Source: Strigops habroptila (lineage: Eukaryota; Chordata; Aves; Psittaciformes; Psittacidae). From it: a DNA stretch of 64,000 nt. Under the pieces are notes generated by a model that saw only the letters and a program-made list of their open reading frames with translations, was not told the origin of the DNA and made no database searches. The translations under genes were made by a program, and so were the position numbers. Positions 1 to 11,516 of this stretch are shown one piece after another. Each line of letters opens with the position of its first letter. The first letter of the stretch is position 1. The stretch covers positions 72,784,993-72,848,992 of the forward strand of contig NC_044302.2 of assembly GCF_004027225.2 (NCBI RefSeq), read 5' to 3'.

Positions 1-417
1 TCATTCATAGCACAGGAAGTAGCAGAAACAGAATTCTGACTTCTTGGTCCAACGCCTTGCCTGGGCAATGTGATGAGGAGGTGGGGTGGGCCAGGACATG
101 CAGCTGGTATACAGTATTGTTCTGGAAATTGCCATTATTCTTCCACTGCAAACACTTGCAAACCCAACTCAGCCTCTAGCTTTGATCCATCCATCTTGCT
201 TGTTCATCATGCGTTGCATGTTATTCTGCAGTGTAACTGTAGCAGTATGTATACATCACTTGTCCCATAAACTTGTCATCAGACTTTGAGTAGGTACTAT
301 TCATACACATTTGGGCTTCTTTCTTGCAGTGAAATAAGCCTGTTTGTGCCAGACGTTAGAGTTTCTGTAAGCAACGTGTATTCTGAATGCCTTTTCTGGG
401 CTTTATTTGTCATTTAG
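1..417 (+). other. SLC1A1: SLC1A1 intron, partial
   Basis: This is the intron sequence upstream of the penultimate SLC1A1 exon. It ends in a usable acceptor (catttag at 411-417). No other coding or RNA feature is visible in it. The earlier exons of the gene lie outside the window. Confidence 0.75.
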
Positions 418-552
418 TGTTGCAGCTACAGCCGCCAGCATTGGGGCTGCAGGCGTCCCCCAAGCTGGACTTGTCACCATGGTGATTGTGCTGACTGCCG
501 TTGGCCTGCCCGCCGAAGATGTTACTCTGATCATTGCAGTTGACTGGCTTCT
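418..552 (+). CDS. SLC1A1: SLC1A1 penultimate coding exon (HP2 and start of TM8)
   Basis: The 135-bp exon enters in phase 2 (one base completes a codon) and leaves two bases of a Leu codon before gtaagt. It carries the HP2 hairpin. Confidence 0.94.
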
Positions 553-3500
553 GTAAGTTTAAGGCACTTGATGTTTTAATTGTTTTTGCTTCCTTTTTAA
601 TGTTTACATAAGTTGTGTGGGAACGTGTGGGTCTGAAAAAGTAGCAAAACCATTTAAGACTGTTGCAGGTATTGGCCAAAGGTTCTACATATGGCCAAGC
701 TTGTTCAATATAGATTTGAATGCAGTAATAGCTTTTATTCTGAGAGAAGTCCCACTGCATGGGATGGCAGTGAATAACCTCACATCCAGAGGCCACTTAA
801 AATAGTGGCCACAGCATTAATAAATTATAAGCGTACCAAGGAGTGCCTCTGGCATGTCAGCTGCCACTGTACTATGCTAAATTCATACACCGTTCATCAA
901 AATCACAAGCAGAACATCTCAGCTGTTTTCCACAAAGCACATAAAATCCATACACTGGTAAAGAGGTAGTGGAGCACAACATGAACTAGGCAAAGCTGGT
1001 CCTGAACTCCACGTGTACACACATGGCAGGCTGTACATGAGTCTGTGCTGCCAGCATTACTTTGCCATGACTGTTCTTCACTGAGAGTTTTTCACAGACC
1101 CAGTCCCTTGATCAGCAAGCACACACATACAAACTCAGAAAGCATTCCTTATCCTGATCCCAGCCATCTCACCTCAGAGCACATCAAAACCCCTCAGTCC
1201 CATTAAGCAGCTCAGAGAAGCATTTTCAACAAAATCTTTTCTGTTCAACTTATACTGAGATGTTTCTCTGCTACTTTTTCAAAAGCCCCAAGAATCACAG
1301 ACATCAGCATTCAGTTTTATTCCATGATTCACCTGGAAAGAGTAACAAGATTTGCCTCCTAAACTGTGCAAGCTTTAGTGCTCAGATCAGGGTCTTGTTC
1401 ATTTGCCGTAAGTAAACATGGATAATATTTCATCGGTATCAATGCAGAGATCTCAATAATATCATAGTCTCTGCATTGCTTTTTCTTAGGCTTATATTTA
1501 CACTGAAGGTAGAGTCCTGTTCCTCCCCTACCTTTCTAATCATTTTCTTCAAGGATTTCTGGCAGCAACCTGTGTATTTCACACATACGTATAATTTATT
1601 TGATTACATAACTCTGTTTTGCAAGCAGTAGAGAGAAATGCCAGTCTGTGTAAGCATACCTGCTCCAAACAAAACAGCTCCAGCCACAAGTACATTCTCC
1701 CCATCAACTGTCTCCCACAGGGCCTACTAGATTTGTTTGCTGTGCTCTCTTTTCCTAGTGGGTGTTAAGTTTTGTTAAGGGTGGTGAAGATCAGTACAAA
1801 CTCCCAACTCAGAGCAGCTATCTAAAAAATGGAAGGATAGAAGAAATATATATTGGTTCTTTTCCCAAAGTAGTGTTCTAGCCTCCTGCAAACTGCAGCT
1901 CACAGAGTTCCTGAGGTAGAGGTGGTTTTTGTTTTTAACAGTTCTCAATAGACTCTTTCTTCCATGAAAGCCTCATTGCTTTTGGGATGCATATAAACTT
2001 TTAGATTTCCACAAGTCCTGCAGAAAGGAATTCTACAACTGAACAATGTGTTGTGCAGAGAGATATTTTGTTTTGTTTTAATCTACGTCCTAATAATTTT
2101 ATTTGATGCCTTCTAATTCTTCCATGGGAGTGAGAGAGAGAGGAAGAGAATGGTAATTCCCTATTTCTCACAGTAATCATAATTTTACAGATATGAACTC
2201 GTCTCTGCTTTGAAAGTCCACAATTTACATGATTCTTAGGCACAATACAAATACATGGAAACCACCTGCTCCACCATGAAACAGACAAAGAATGCAAGCT
2301 GTTTCTAATTGAAATGTTTTTCAGATTAAGGTGTCTTGCTGTGTAAAGCAAATTAAAGATTAATTCCATGTACAAGGGATCATCGCCAGTGCATTTTGCA
2401 CCTCAGCAGATGGAATGCACATTGTGATGCCATGTAGATTATTAACACTTTCACCTTTTGTACTTATTGCCTAAAATGTATTATTTTGCAACCCACTAGT
2501 AGTGGCTTATTAACAATCCTCTAGTTAATTCTGAACTTGCCAAAGTTTTATTACATAGGCTTGAGGAGAACTTCCCTGTTTTTAATAAGGAATAGAAAAA
2601 ATTTGAGAAGTATTATGAAAGATGAGTTTCCAGTGTGGTTGGTTTCCCCACTTGTCACACTAATCCCACCAGAATTTTATTTTACACCTCTCTCTTCCTT
2701 TCCCTAACATGTATTTCCTTTCCACATGAAGAACACATGGGTCCTTTTTAGCAGTGGAGTTCAGCAGCTATAGTAAAAGAATACAGATACGAGACATGCT
2801 GATTCACTTCACTATTGCTTTTTTAGTCCCTTCTATTTGTGAATATATTCACCCCTGCACAGACTGAGCAACTCATTCTGCCAGAGAGCCCTTGCAGGGC
2901 TGTGTAGCTGCAAATTAAAACGGGGAAGCATGACCTTCCACAGCCCCTACTTGAAAATGCTAGCTTTCAAACTTTGCTATATTGCATGGTTCTGTTGCTC
3001 CTCTGCCAAATAGTGGCAGATTTTTAAGGCTTGCAAGCCACTTTTTGTTCAGAGAAAAATCAACAGTACACAAGTATTGTATTTCTTTAAAGTGACAGGC
3101 TTAATACAGCTTTGTATTTCAACCTTTTAACAATGAGAAGCTAACAGAAGATAGCCTTTCCCACTTCCAGGCTTGGAGCCAGAATGCTGAAGAAACTGGT
3201 CTAAGTGCTCCTGTGACTGAGAAAATGACTGTTAGAAAGACAAAAGGCACAATGCAGTCTCTTCTGCTGCACCACACAGACTTTCCTCCCAACAAAAACA
3301 GTCTCGCTACAGAGAACCAGCTGTGTAGCATACTTCAGGGCCTGAGAAGTGTTCCCTACAACATTCTGTAAGGCTGTGCACAGCAGTGTGATTGCTGCTG
3401 TAAGAGACTAGTGACATGACTTGCAGTTTTGCACACTCTGCACAAAGTAATCTGTCATGAAAGTGACTCCAGGTTTCTTTAAATACATGAGTGGAAAATT

Positions 3501-3913
3501 CCATTTCTTGTTCTACACAATTTTTTCCTTTCAATTGCAGAATTACCCTAAATGTGCAGTGGGCAAAAGACACTCTGTGTTTGCTAGAGTACCTTACTTT
3601 TACTAAAACAATTTTCTTCTAAGTAACACACAGAACGGTTTGTCTGACAACATTTTTATTCCATAGGGATCGATTCAGAACAATGGTAAATGTCTTGGGA
3701 GATGCCTTTGGTACAGGGGTAGTGGAGAAGCTCTCTAAAAAGGAGCTGGAGCAGATGGATATCACCTCCGAAGTCAACATAGTCAATCCTTTTGCCTTGG
3801 AAACAACAATCCTTGATAATGATGAAACAGAGACCAAGAAATCATATGTCAACGGAGGCTTTGCTGTGGATAAGTCTGATGCCATATCCTTCACACAGAC
3901 ATCTCAGTTCTAA
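418..3913 (+). CDS. SLC1A1: SLC1A1 (EAAT3/EAAC1 glutamate transporter), last two coding exons
   Basis: Sodium-coupled glutamate, aspartate and cysteine transporter of the plasma membrane (SLC1 family). Only the carboxyl-terminal part lies in the window, as two exons: 418-552 and 3667-3913. The first encodes re-entrant hairpin HP2 ([19 protein letters not shown]) and the start of TM8 (AVDWLL). The second continues TM8 with the family signature [12 protein letters not shown], whose Arg and Asn residues bind substrate in this family, then gives a cytoplasmic tail of about 60 residues ending TSQF, the PDZ-type terminus of this transporter. The junction is phase 2: CT in exon one joins G in exon two to make Leu. 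Splice sites are consensus (tag/T..., CT/gtaagt, atag/G). The tail [17 protein letters not shown] closely resembles mammalian SLC1A1 (recalled, not aligned), so the identification is firm. Nothing looks broken. Confidence 0.96.
553..3666 (+). other. SLC1A1: SLC1A1 last intron
   Basis: This 3.1-kb intron starts gtaagt and ends ccatag. Short open frames on either strand show no family motif and are taken as chance. No recognisable repeat was seen. Confidence 0.85.
3667..3913 (+). CDS. SLC1A1: SLC1A1 last coding exon
   Basis: The exon has 1 + 246 bases and ends in TAA. It encodes the second part of TM8 and the whole cytoplasmic tail, including the terminal TSQF. Confidence 0.96.
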
Positions 3914-5800
3914 AGCCAGTAGCTTTCAGGTAAAATAGGAGCATTAAAGGACATGGCCATATGCAGTATCTCAAAAAATTAAAGCATAATTGATAATTAA
4001 TTACTTCTTACATCCATTTGATTTACCACACACAGATTCTGATTCTCCTTACCAGTTCTGCCCCCTTCTCATCACCTTTCCCAACAATTTGAACTCACCA
4101 CTTTTAGTCCTTGCTGGTAGGTTGAAGAAAAAGACAGTTGTAAAATACTTTTTTTTTTTTTTTTAATTTTTTTCCTAAGAATATACACTATTCCTGAGGC
4201 TACGAGATGCCTCTTTGGAGTCAGCGTGCTCATAAATAGGTGTCTTAGCTGGGACAGCCAAATGTGTTTTACTCAGGAGTAGTACAGCATTTCACGTTAC
4301 CCATATTACAGAGCACCCATATGACGTCCTGTCCTTGCCTTCTAAACAGATTGCACTGTACTTGACACCTACTGTAACTTGCATGTGCCAAAATACTCAT
4401 TTTTGCAGCTGAGGGGATAGCACTTGGGTGATTCAGGAAGTAACAGACCAAGAAGGCCTTGTAATAAGTATTTTACCGTGAACAGGGTTTCATTTTTCTT
4501 TAATTGTGAAAAAATCGGGCATGGAAGAATTTCCAGTGTTTATGTAGCTAGTTTTCCCCATGTCTTCCATGTGAATGCCAGTGCTAGGATTGCCCTTCAG
4601 ATGTGAAATAAATTGCTGTGGGTTTGTCTTCGGGCATTTGCAGAGCTTTTGTAAAGTGATACTTCACTGATTTAGGTCCACTTTGATGGCCTCCTACCAC
4701 TTTTCCATCAGAAGTAGAAATAAGTCTGTTCATCGTTGACTCTAAGCAAATATTTATCGGCCCAAAGGTAGGCAGAGGTCACAAAGATGAAAATAGACTA
4801 TACAGCAACACATAGTGCAAATTCTAACCCTTTCCTCCTTGGGGTAAAACCAGATATAATATCAAGAATATAGGAGGCATACCTTTTTTAAACAGAAGCC
4901 ACTGTCACAAAGCTTTTTACACAGACTGGTTGGGTTTTTGCTCCTTGGTTTTGTTTGCCAGTTGAACACCCAAGTTTGTAGCTGCAACACTACTACAGTG
5001 CCAACATGTCAGCTAAACTGTATCTTACAAAGCATTTCTGGACCCAGAAAGTCATGTCTTCAGTTGGCTTGCTATAGGATAAGAAGCACCAAGAACTTCT
5101 CATAAAAATCTCAATTTTCTGAAACATTTTATACAAGATTTCCATGGTGCAAAAATCACTCTCTCAAGGGAGGGGTTGCTGTTAAAAAATTTTTTTGCCT
5201 TGCATATTAGACTTGTGAGCCATTTTATATGTAAACTGAAATTCATATATAGTTCTTTGTTTGTAAATAAGCTTGTGGTAAACTTAAAATTGCACTCATA
5301 TGCTAACAAAAACCTTCAAGTTCCTGCAGTGTTACATACTCAATTGAGTCCTACACTTTTGTACTTAAGTGAAACAGAAGCGTGCCAAAGAGAACTGATT
5401 AAGAACAGGAGAAAATAGTCACTGTAGGTTTTGCTAAACTGCACCTTAAATCAACAAGTCAATGAGATGTAATACTGTATTTAGATTGAAGTTCATAAAC
5501 TGTTTGGAAGTGTTAATCTAAGTAATGGTATGTTTATACAAAATGAAGAAAATGTACAGATTGAGTAAGTCAATCTTTTATCTGTGCAGAAATGGTATGA
5601 GACAGTCTTAATTTGTACAGCTTTGCTTGTGGGAGGAAAAAACCCACCAGTTTCCAACTAGCCTATAATCTATGCTTTGTCTTTTCTTTTTTAAGTTAGG
5701 CTTTTATGATCACCCCATTATATAGTCACACTATTGTGATGTATTGTGAACAGTGTTCCTAATGTGTTCTAAATAAATAAATATATACTCTCTACTCTTG
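3914..5800 (+). other. SLC1A1: SLC1A1 3' UTR with polyadenylation signals
   Basis: This is AT-rich non-coding sequence after the stop. AATAAA hexamers occur at 4607-4612 and, as an overlapping pair, at 5772-5781, so the mRNA probably ends shortly after one of these. A T-run lies at about 4150-4165. The distal end of the UTR is inferred. Confidence 0.6.
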
Positions 5801-6580
5801 TTTTAGCTTGCCAGCCTCTCCTCAATGTAGAATATTGAATTCCTCTAGCTATAGCAAGAAAAACAAAACATAAATTTAGAATTTATGTTATCTTAGCTAG
5901 TGACTCGGCTGTGGCTTTGGGAAGAATTACTCTCTTCTTCCAATAAAATAAATGCTTCAGAGCACAATGCTGAGATTGCAAGAAAGTCCTTTAACTATGA
6001 ATTATCTGGGTTGGGAGTATACTATTAAACATACTCTAAGCAGGGGATTATTTATTTATTGTTTATTTATATGGATCAGATTCAACAAAGGAGCGGTTGA
6101 TGGTGCTGTTTTGCCATCTATTTCCCACCAAGAGACCAAAGCAGATGATATTGAAGATACTGTTAAGTTCAAGAATGATTTTCCTGACACAATATTCTGA
6201 GTATGAACCTTCTATATATGTGGAAACATCGTGCATGGGCAGTGCATCATCTTCTCCTAGTCTGGAAGCTTTGGAGAGTGGTGTAGAGTCTCCCATCAGA
6301 AAAGCATGTAGAGGCTTTGACCTGTTACCCCATGTTGTTACATTCCTGTGGGGTCTTTGAAGCTGCAGAAGCTATCACAGGATTGGACCCTGTATTTTGA
6401 ATAGCATATGTGGCTTTAAGTCATGGAAAACAAGGTTACCCACTCACACATTCCTGCTGAAATACTCAGGGACTTGTAGTTTACTCTTTATGCTGAGAAA
6501 AGCAAGCACCGGGACATAAACATAGACAGGTCTGTCAATATGCACAGGCCAGCTGTATCAGCTCCACAGGAGTTTAAACT
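5801..6580. other. intergenic, nothing recognised
   Basis: AT-rich sequence with a short TTTATT-type run near 6045-6070. A plus frame at 6097-6360 is serine-rich in its second half but matches nothing I know. No gene is called. Confidence 0.5.
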
Positions 6581-6950
6581 TGTCACAGCTTAAGTCCAGC
6601 TGGCACCTCAGTACCACGCAGCCACTCTCTCACATCCCCCCACACCATGGGATGGGGAGGAGAAATAAACAAAAGATAAAAACACATGGTTGAGATAAGA
6701 ACAGTTTAATAATTGAAATAAAATACTATTATAATAATACAATAGTAATAACAATGGGAGGGAAGGAGGAAGAGAGGGGTAAGCCCTGCCCCCCAAAAAT
6801 CCCCACAAGTGATGCACAATTGCTCAGCACCCACTGATAATGCCCCGCTCGTCCCCAGGTGGCGAGCAGCCCCTCCCAGACAACTCCCCTCAAAGTTCAA
6901 CCACCCCGAAACTCACGGTTAGGTCCTTCCCCCCTGTTACCGTTTCAGGC
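6581..6950 (-). mobile_element. old LTR fragment (avian endogenous retrovirus type), reverse orientation
   Basis: Read on the minus strand, this holds the block TTATCTCAACC... GTGAGAGAGTGGCTG... ending TGTGACA, which is the 3' part of a common avian LTR type. The TG...CA edge lies at 6581. Between 6700 and 6760 there is an AT-rich TAATAATA-type run, also usual for these LTRs. The outer end near 6950 is a guess. No intact retroviral ORF adjoins it. Confidence 0.5.
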
Positions 6951-7589
6951 CCCGTTTGACTGTGTACAATGTACCTTGGAGCACCTTGTGTCACCCGTCA
7001 GGTGAGATGCTGAACACTGGAGCATGCACAACTGTGCGGAGCTACAGCCAGGCAGAGTTTTCCTGGTTTATAACTGCAGAGCACAAAGAAGGCAGGAGTG
7101 CCAGGGCACAGGAGGCAGACCAGACAAGGGACAGCAACCAAGCCACAGCACCTTGACCACCACAACAGTATTGCGTGCTGAAAGCGCAGAAAGCGTAATG
7201 GGGAAAGGCCATGGCCTGCTTATAAATACTCTTTCTGGAAGCCGATATCTCCATTTGCGATTGGCAAAGGCAAAATTCTGAGTAGACAGGGTGTGCTTTT
7301 TCTGATCCCCTATCCTTCACAGGGTTTATCAAAAGCTGCACTGTTCTTGGCAGTCTTGATTGGCCACCCAAAGCCTACATCGTCACCAGCATTCAGAAGA
7401 ATGTGTGAGGAGGAAGGAGCAGCAGAGAGGAGCTGTTAGGGACTGACCCTTATCCCCATTCCTCATCCTCCTGGACTGCTCAGTGTGGGGTGGAAGCAGA
7501 GGAGTCAGCAATAAAGGAGTGAAGTCAAACCTGGGAAGAAGGGGAGTTGGGTTGGGTCCTGGGCTCCTCAGTGCAAAAAAGACAAGGAG

Positions 7590-8040
7590 ATGCTAGAGAG
7601 GGTCCAGCGGAGACCACAAGGATCATCAGGGGTCCACAGCATGTCTCTTATGAGGAGAGATTGCAGGAGCTGGGCCTGTTTAGTCTAGAGAAGAAAAGAC
7701 TGGGAACGGATCTCATTAATGCATATCAGTATCTCAAGGGCATGTGCCAGGAGGATGGTGCCAGACTCTTTTCGGTGGTGCCCAGTGACAGGATGAGGAG
7801 CAATGGCCATAAACTGAAACACAAGAACCTCAACATGAGGAACTTCTTTATGTTGTGGGTGGCAGACCACAGGAACAGGCTGCCCAGGGGGCTTGTGGAG
7901 CCTCCCTCTCTGGCGACATTCAAAACCCACCTGAACATGTTCCTGTGTAACCTGCTCTAGGTGGCCCTGCCTTGGCAGCAGGGTTGGACTGGATGATCTC
8001 CAGAGGTCCCTTCCAACCCAAACCATTCTGTGATCCTGTG
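7590..8040 (+). mobile_element. CR1 LINE 3' fragment
   Basis: This is the 5'-truncated tail of a CR1 retroposon. The translation gives the end of the CR1 reverse transcriptase ORF (LERVQ-type start, then [17 protein letters not shown], then [18 protein letters not shown]). It runs into the conserved 3' end GGATGATCTCCAGAGGTCCC and TTCTGTGATCCTGTG. Frameshifts and substitutions show it is dead. It lies between two LTR fragments of opposite orientation. Confidence 0.9.
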
Positions 8041-8089
8041 GGTGAGATTTTGTTTTTCACCATCGAACTGTATTTTTACTTCTCAATAA

Positions 8090-8265
8090 ATTAAACTAAT
8101 TTTCCTCGAGTCGAATCTGTTTTGCCTGTGACAGTAATTGGTCAGTGATATCCCTGTCCTCATCTCAACCCTTGAGCTTTCCCATCTTATTTTCTGTTCT
8201 GTTGTGGAGGTGTGAGAGAGTGGCTGGGTAGACAGCTGATGGTTGGTCAAGGCTAACCCACCACA
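8090..8265 (+). mobile_element. old LTR 3' end, forward orientation
   Basis: The sequence CTCGAGTCGAATCTGTTTTG, followed by a CTCATCTCAACCC block and GTGAGAGAGTGGCTGGG, ends in CCACCACA at 8265. It resembles the reverse complement of the LTR fragment at 6581 onward, so it is a related LTR in the opposite orientation. Confidence 0.55.
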
Positions 8266-8390
8266 ATGATATATACAATATATACATATGTAGAATTACA
8301 ACTAGAAAGGGGTGAATAAATGTTTATAAATATATATTTTAGTTATTTACACATAAATAGACTATGCACTGTACTACATGATATAGGTGG

Positions 8391-8414
8391 TACTACTACT
8401 ACTACTACTACTAC
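8391..8414 (+). repeat. (TAC)n microsatellite
   Basis: Eight uninterrupted TAC units just after an AT-rich tract. Confidence 0.95.
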
Positions 8415-10661
8415 GCTACACTATATAATAGATAACACGTTTATCAAGATACAGAAATATGAGTAGCTCTAAAAGCAAAGGTATAAAATAGGCAAAACAT
8501 TATTTAATAAGAGCTAATGGAATGAATAGGCCAGGGCGGGTCCTGCACTTTACCAGGCTGCAGAAACAAGCACTACATGTCTGGGGTGGGGGGAACTTGA
8601 AAAGGACAAAGGGACACCAAAAGGGTGGTGGGGCACAGACATGTTGGGATATGCCTGAGGGCTACAGACCCCTCCCAGGAGACCACCAGGAGGCCCTGAG
8701 TGCAAATCCTGTCACATGCAGAGACTGATTCTGTGAGCTGGACCATGAAGGAAAGGACCTTAAAGGAATCCCCCAAACAGCCACGTGAATGAGAAGAACC
8801 AGCTGATGGGCTTGTGAATCACACACTGGCTTTTGAAGCGTCACACAGTGAGAGCGGGTGGTGGGCAGAGCTTCCTTTGCCTGTGGTTGTGGGCATCTTC
8901 CAGCTACCTGTAAACCCACTACGGGCTGCTGCTATGTATGTTGCTGTGGCCTTAGGACAATCACCTTACAAAAGGTTTCAGGAAGGTTGGTCTGACTGAG
9001 CAAGGGGGAATCAGGACCTGGCCGTGACTTGTCTGCCTTGTCTGGGCCTGCAGAAGCCAAAGAAAGGAGCATGGCTGCAGAAGTGAAAGAAAAAGCCTGG
9101 AGAAGTCTGACTGGCAACCAAGTCCCCCCATTCCCTGTTAGCAAATTTTCTCTCTGAGCTAAATTAATTGCTCAGTGCTTCCTTTCACAAGAATGAATAA
9201 TAGCATGTGAGCAGACCTCTGTGGCACAGCTTCTGTTAGGAGGGATCTACCATCTTCCTGGGGAGGTGGGAAGATTTGGGGTTATAAATTACCTTTTTGA
9301 AGCTTCTGAAAGGAGAATTGCTGATCTCCACAGAAGCCAAGTGATCTTGGCTTGCAATCTGGCTTGCAAACCAGGATGCTTATAGCTTAGAGAAGGCAGC
9401 AAGAAAGCACTGTAAAAGAAACAGGTGGTTGTGGCAGAGGTAGGGAAGCAGAGCTGGTGGATATACAACCATTTTCCATCATAATGACGGTGTTGGCACC
9501 CCGTCAATAACAGCATAGTCATTCGAGGATTAGATTCTATTTGATATTCACCACCTCATAATGCTTGACAGATGTTAATATTTTCCTTTTCAGTCACATA
9601 CATATGCAATTGAAGGAACTTGTTTATGTCTTTTCTCTTTTCCTTCCATCTGAAGGAAGAGTGCTAACATGTTAAGTTTAACAAACATAAACCAGCGTGT
9701 GGACATGCAAGTAGAAGCAAGTGTAGTACATGATAAGGGATTTTCACCTTTACCTTTTACCTGTATTATTTCTCATAGAATGTATGATGGGTTATCACCA
9801 TAATCTTACTCATTCTGATTTCAGAAGTTTTTACATCTTGCTGGCAATAGTAACTCAGTTGGTTTTGCAAGCCAAAAATCTCCTGACTAAGCCGTGTGTC
9901 ATGCCCTTCAAGCATCATGCTGTCCACCTCATAATATCCCAGTGGTGTAAGAGGCATAACACAAAACCTTTGTTTTCAACAGTGCTGAAATAATGGGGTA
10001 AATAAGCTTTGCAGCCCTCAGTACCCAAAGCCTGGGGAAGGCTGCTTAATTTCATGGGTAGAAAATTTAAAGAGTCAGTGAAACATATGCTCAGGCCGGG
10101 TACTTCTATGCGTACGAATTCACCGTTGTGGGTGATAAACTGCACATATACACTTACCTTCGAAGCTGACTAACAACAAAGTAGCCATCCCAGCCTTTGG
10201 CATTATGTGCTAGGAAAGCGTAGCCCCAAAACTGTGTCCAGAAACAGCTGAGTAAAGTCCACCACACATACTCTCCCACCCTCATTCAGTTTTCCTCTCT
10301 GTCCCTTCCTCTTCAACCAAAGAGGCAACTGGTTCCAGCTTCGTGGCAAAAATGTAGTTTGGGTTATGTGTTGCAGTTTCCTGCATACATTCCATGTCAT
10401 AGATAATATAGCCCTGCCTCTGGATTTTTGGTCACGGGCATCAAACACCAGTGGTGGTTTACACTGCAGATGTGTTCACAGCACAGCTCGCGCTTCCAGC
10501 CTTTACACTGGTGATGTTTTTCTGCACGAGTTTTAGACTCTTCACAGAAATCTTAGACCAATTGTCAGTTTGTTTTTAACAGCCGGGGCCTTCTGCCTCT
10601 GCAAACACGTCCCAGACTTGCTCAGCAGCTTCCAGCTGGAGCACCTGATCTGTCCCCAGGT
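8415..10661. other. intergenic, nothing recognised
   Basis: The open frames here are short, overlap on opposite strands and carry no family motif. No tRNA-like fold or CR1 3' end was seen. Confidence 0.5.
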
Positions 10662-11516
10662 TCACTGCACAGCCATGAGGCAAGCAGAGCCAGCAATAAT
10701 ATTTACAGCTACAGCCATGGTTATACTATGACAAATCTCAGGTAAGTTTCTTACCCCAAATACCTTCCTTAACATGACAATAATGTTAATCATGTAAAAG
10801 CAGGAAGCAGATCTTGCAATATTAAAGACCATCATCTGGTTTAAAAGTCCCCCAAACTTTTCCCCCCCAAGAATGATGAGTATATTTATATGTTGCAGCT
10901 TCTCAAACAACACGACCCTCCTGTGCATAGCCCACCCCAGTTTGCTATGTAGGTCTTCTACTCTGCTTAACAATTCTGCATCTGTTACATCCCTCACAGC
11001 TGTAAATTCTGTGTAATGCTGCCAGAAAAATGGAGATTATTGTGACTGTTATTTAGATGAATTAAATAACACCACTTTTTGTCCACAGTTTTGAATAGAA
11101 ATATATGTTCTAATGGCTTTTACAATAATGGCAGCTGGGCAGAAAGACTCATCAGAACACAGTTCTCTTTGCACTGAGTCTAAAAATTTCACAGCCTTCA
11201 TATAGCATAAATTAATAGTGTGAGATTACAGAGTTATGCATGCTGACAGTTTCAAGACAGAGTGGAGCATTATCACCACGATCAAACAGATGATATAAAT
11301 GATCAAAATCTGCTTTAAGCCCCAAACAAATGCTTCATAAGCTTCATGTTGTGGCACCTGATCTAAATTAACTAAGCTGTATTTTACATAGTATCTAGCC
11401 TTGAACCTCAGGACCAGCCATGCCCATTGCTGAATATGCACCATAGAAGCCATGGAGTGATCTGCCACCTCCTCCACCACTCCTGGTATATATGAGGGTG
11501 GGGTAAATTTGGGCAT
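10662..11516 (-). other. two unrecognised minus-strand frames with hydrophobic segments
   Basis: Two open frames follow one another on the minus strand: 11516-11226 (96 codons) and 10997-10662 (111 codons). The first has a proline-rich start (PKFTPPSYIPG) and a strong hydrophobic helix near its end (ILIIYIICLIVVIML). The second holds two weaker hydrophobic stretches. Neither matches a family I recognise. A fragment of an old viral envelope or chance AT-rich frames are both possible. They are recorded because both have membrane character. Confidence 0.2.

Noticed and set aside
6097-6360. Plus-strand 87-codon frame with a Ser/Glu-rich middle.
   Set aside because: No recognised domain, no splice context, and an overlapping frame of similar length on the other strand.
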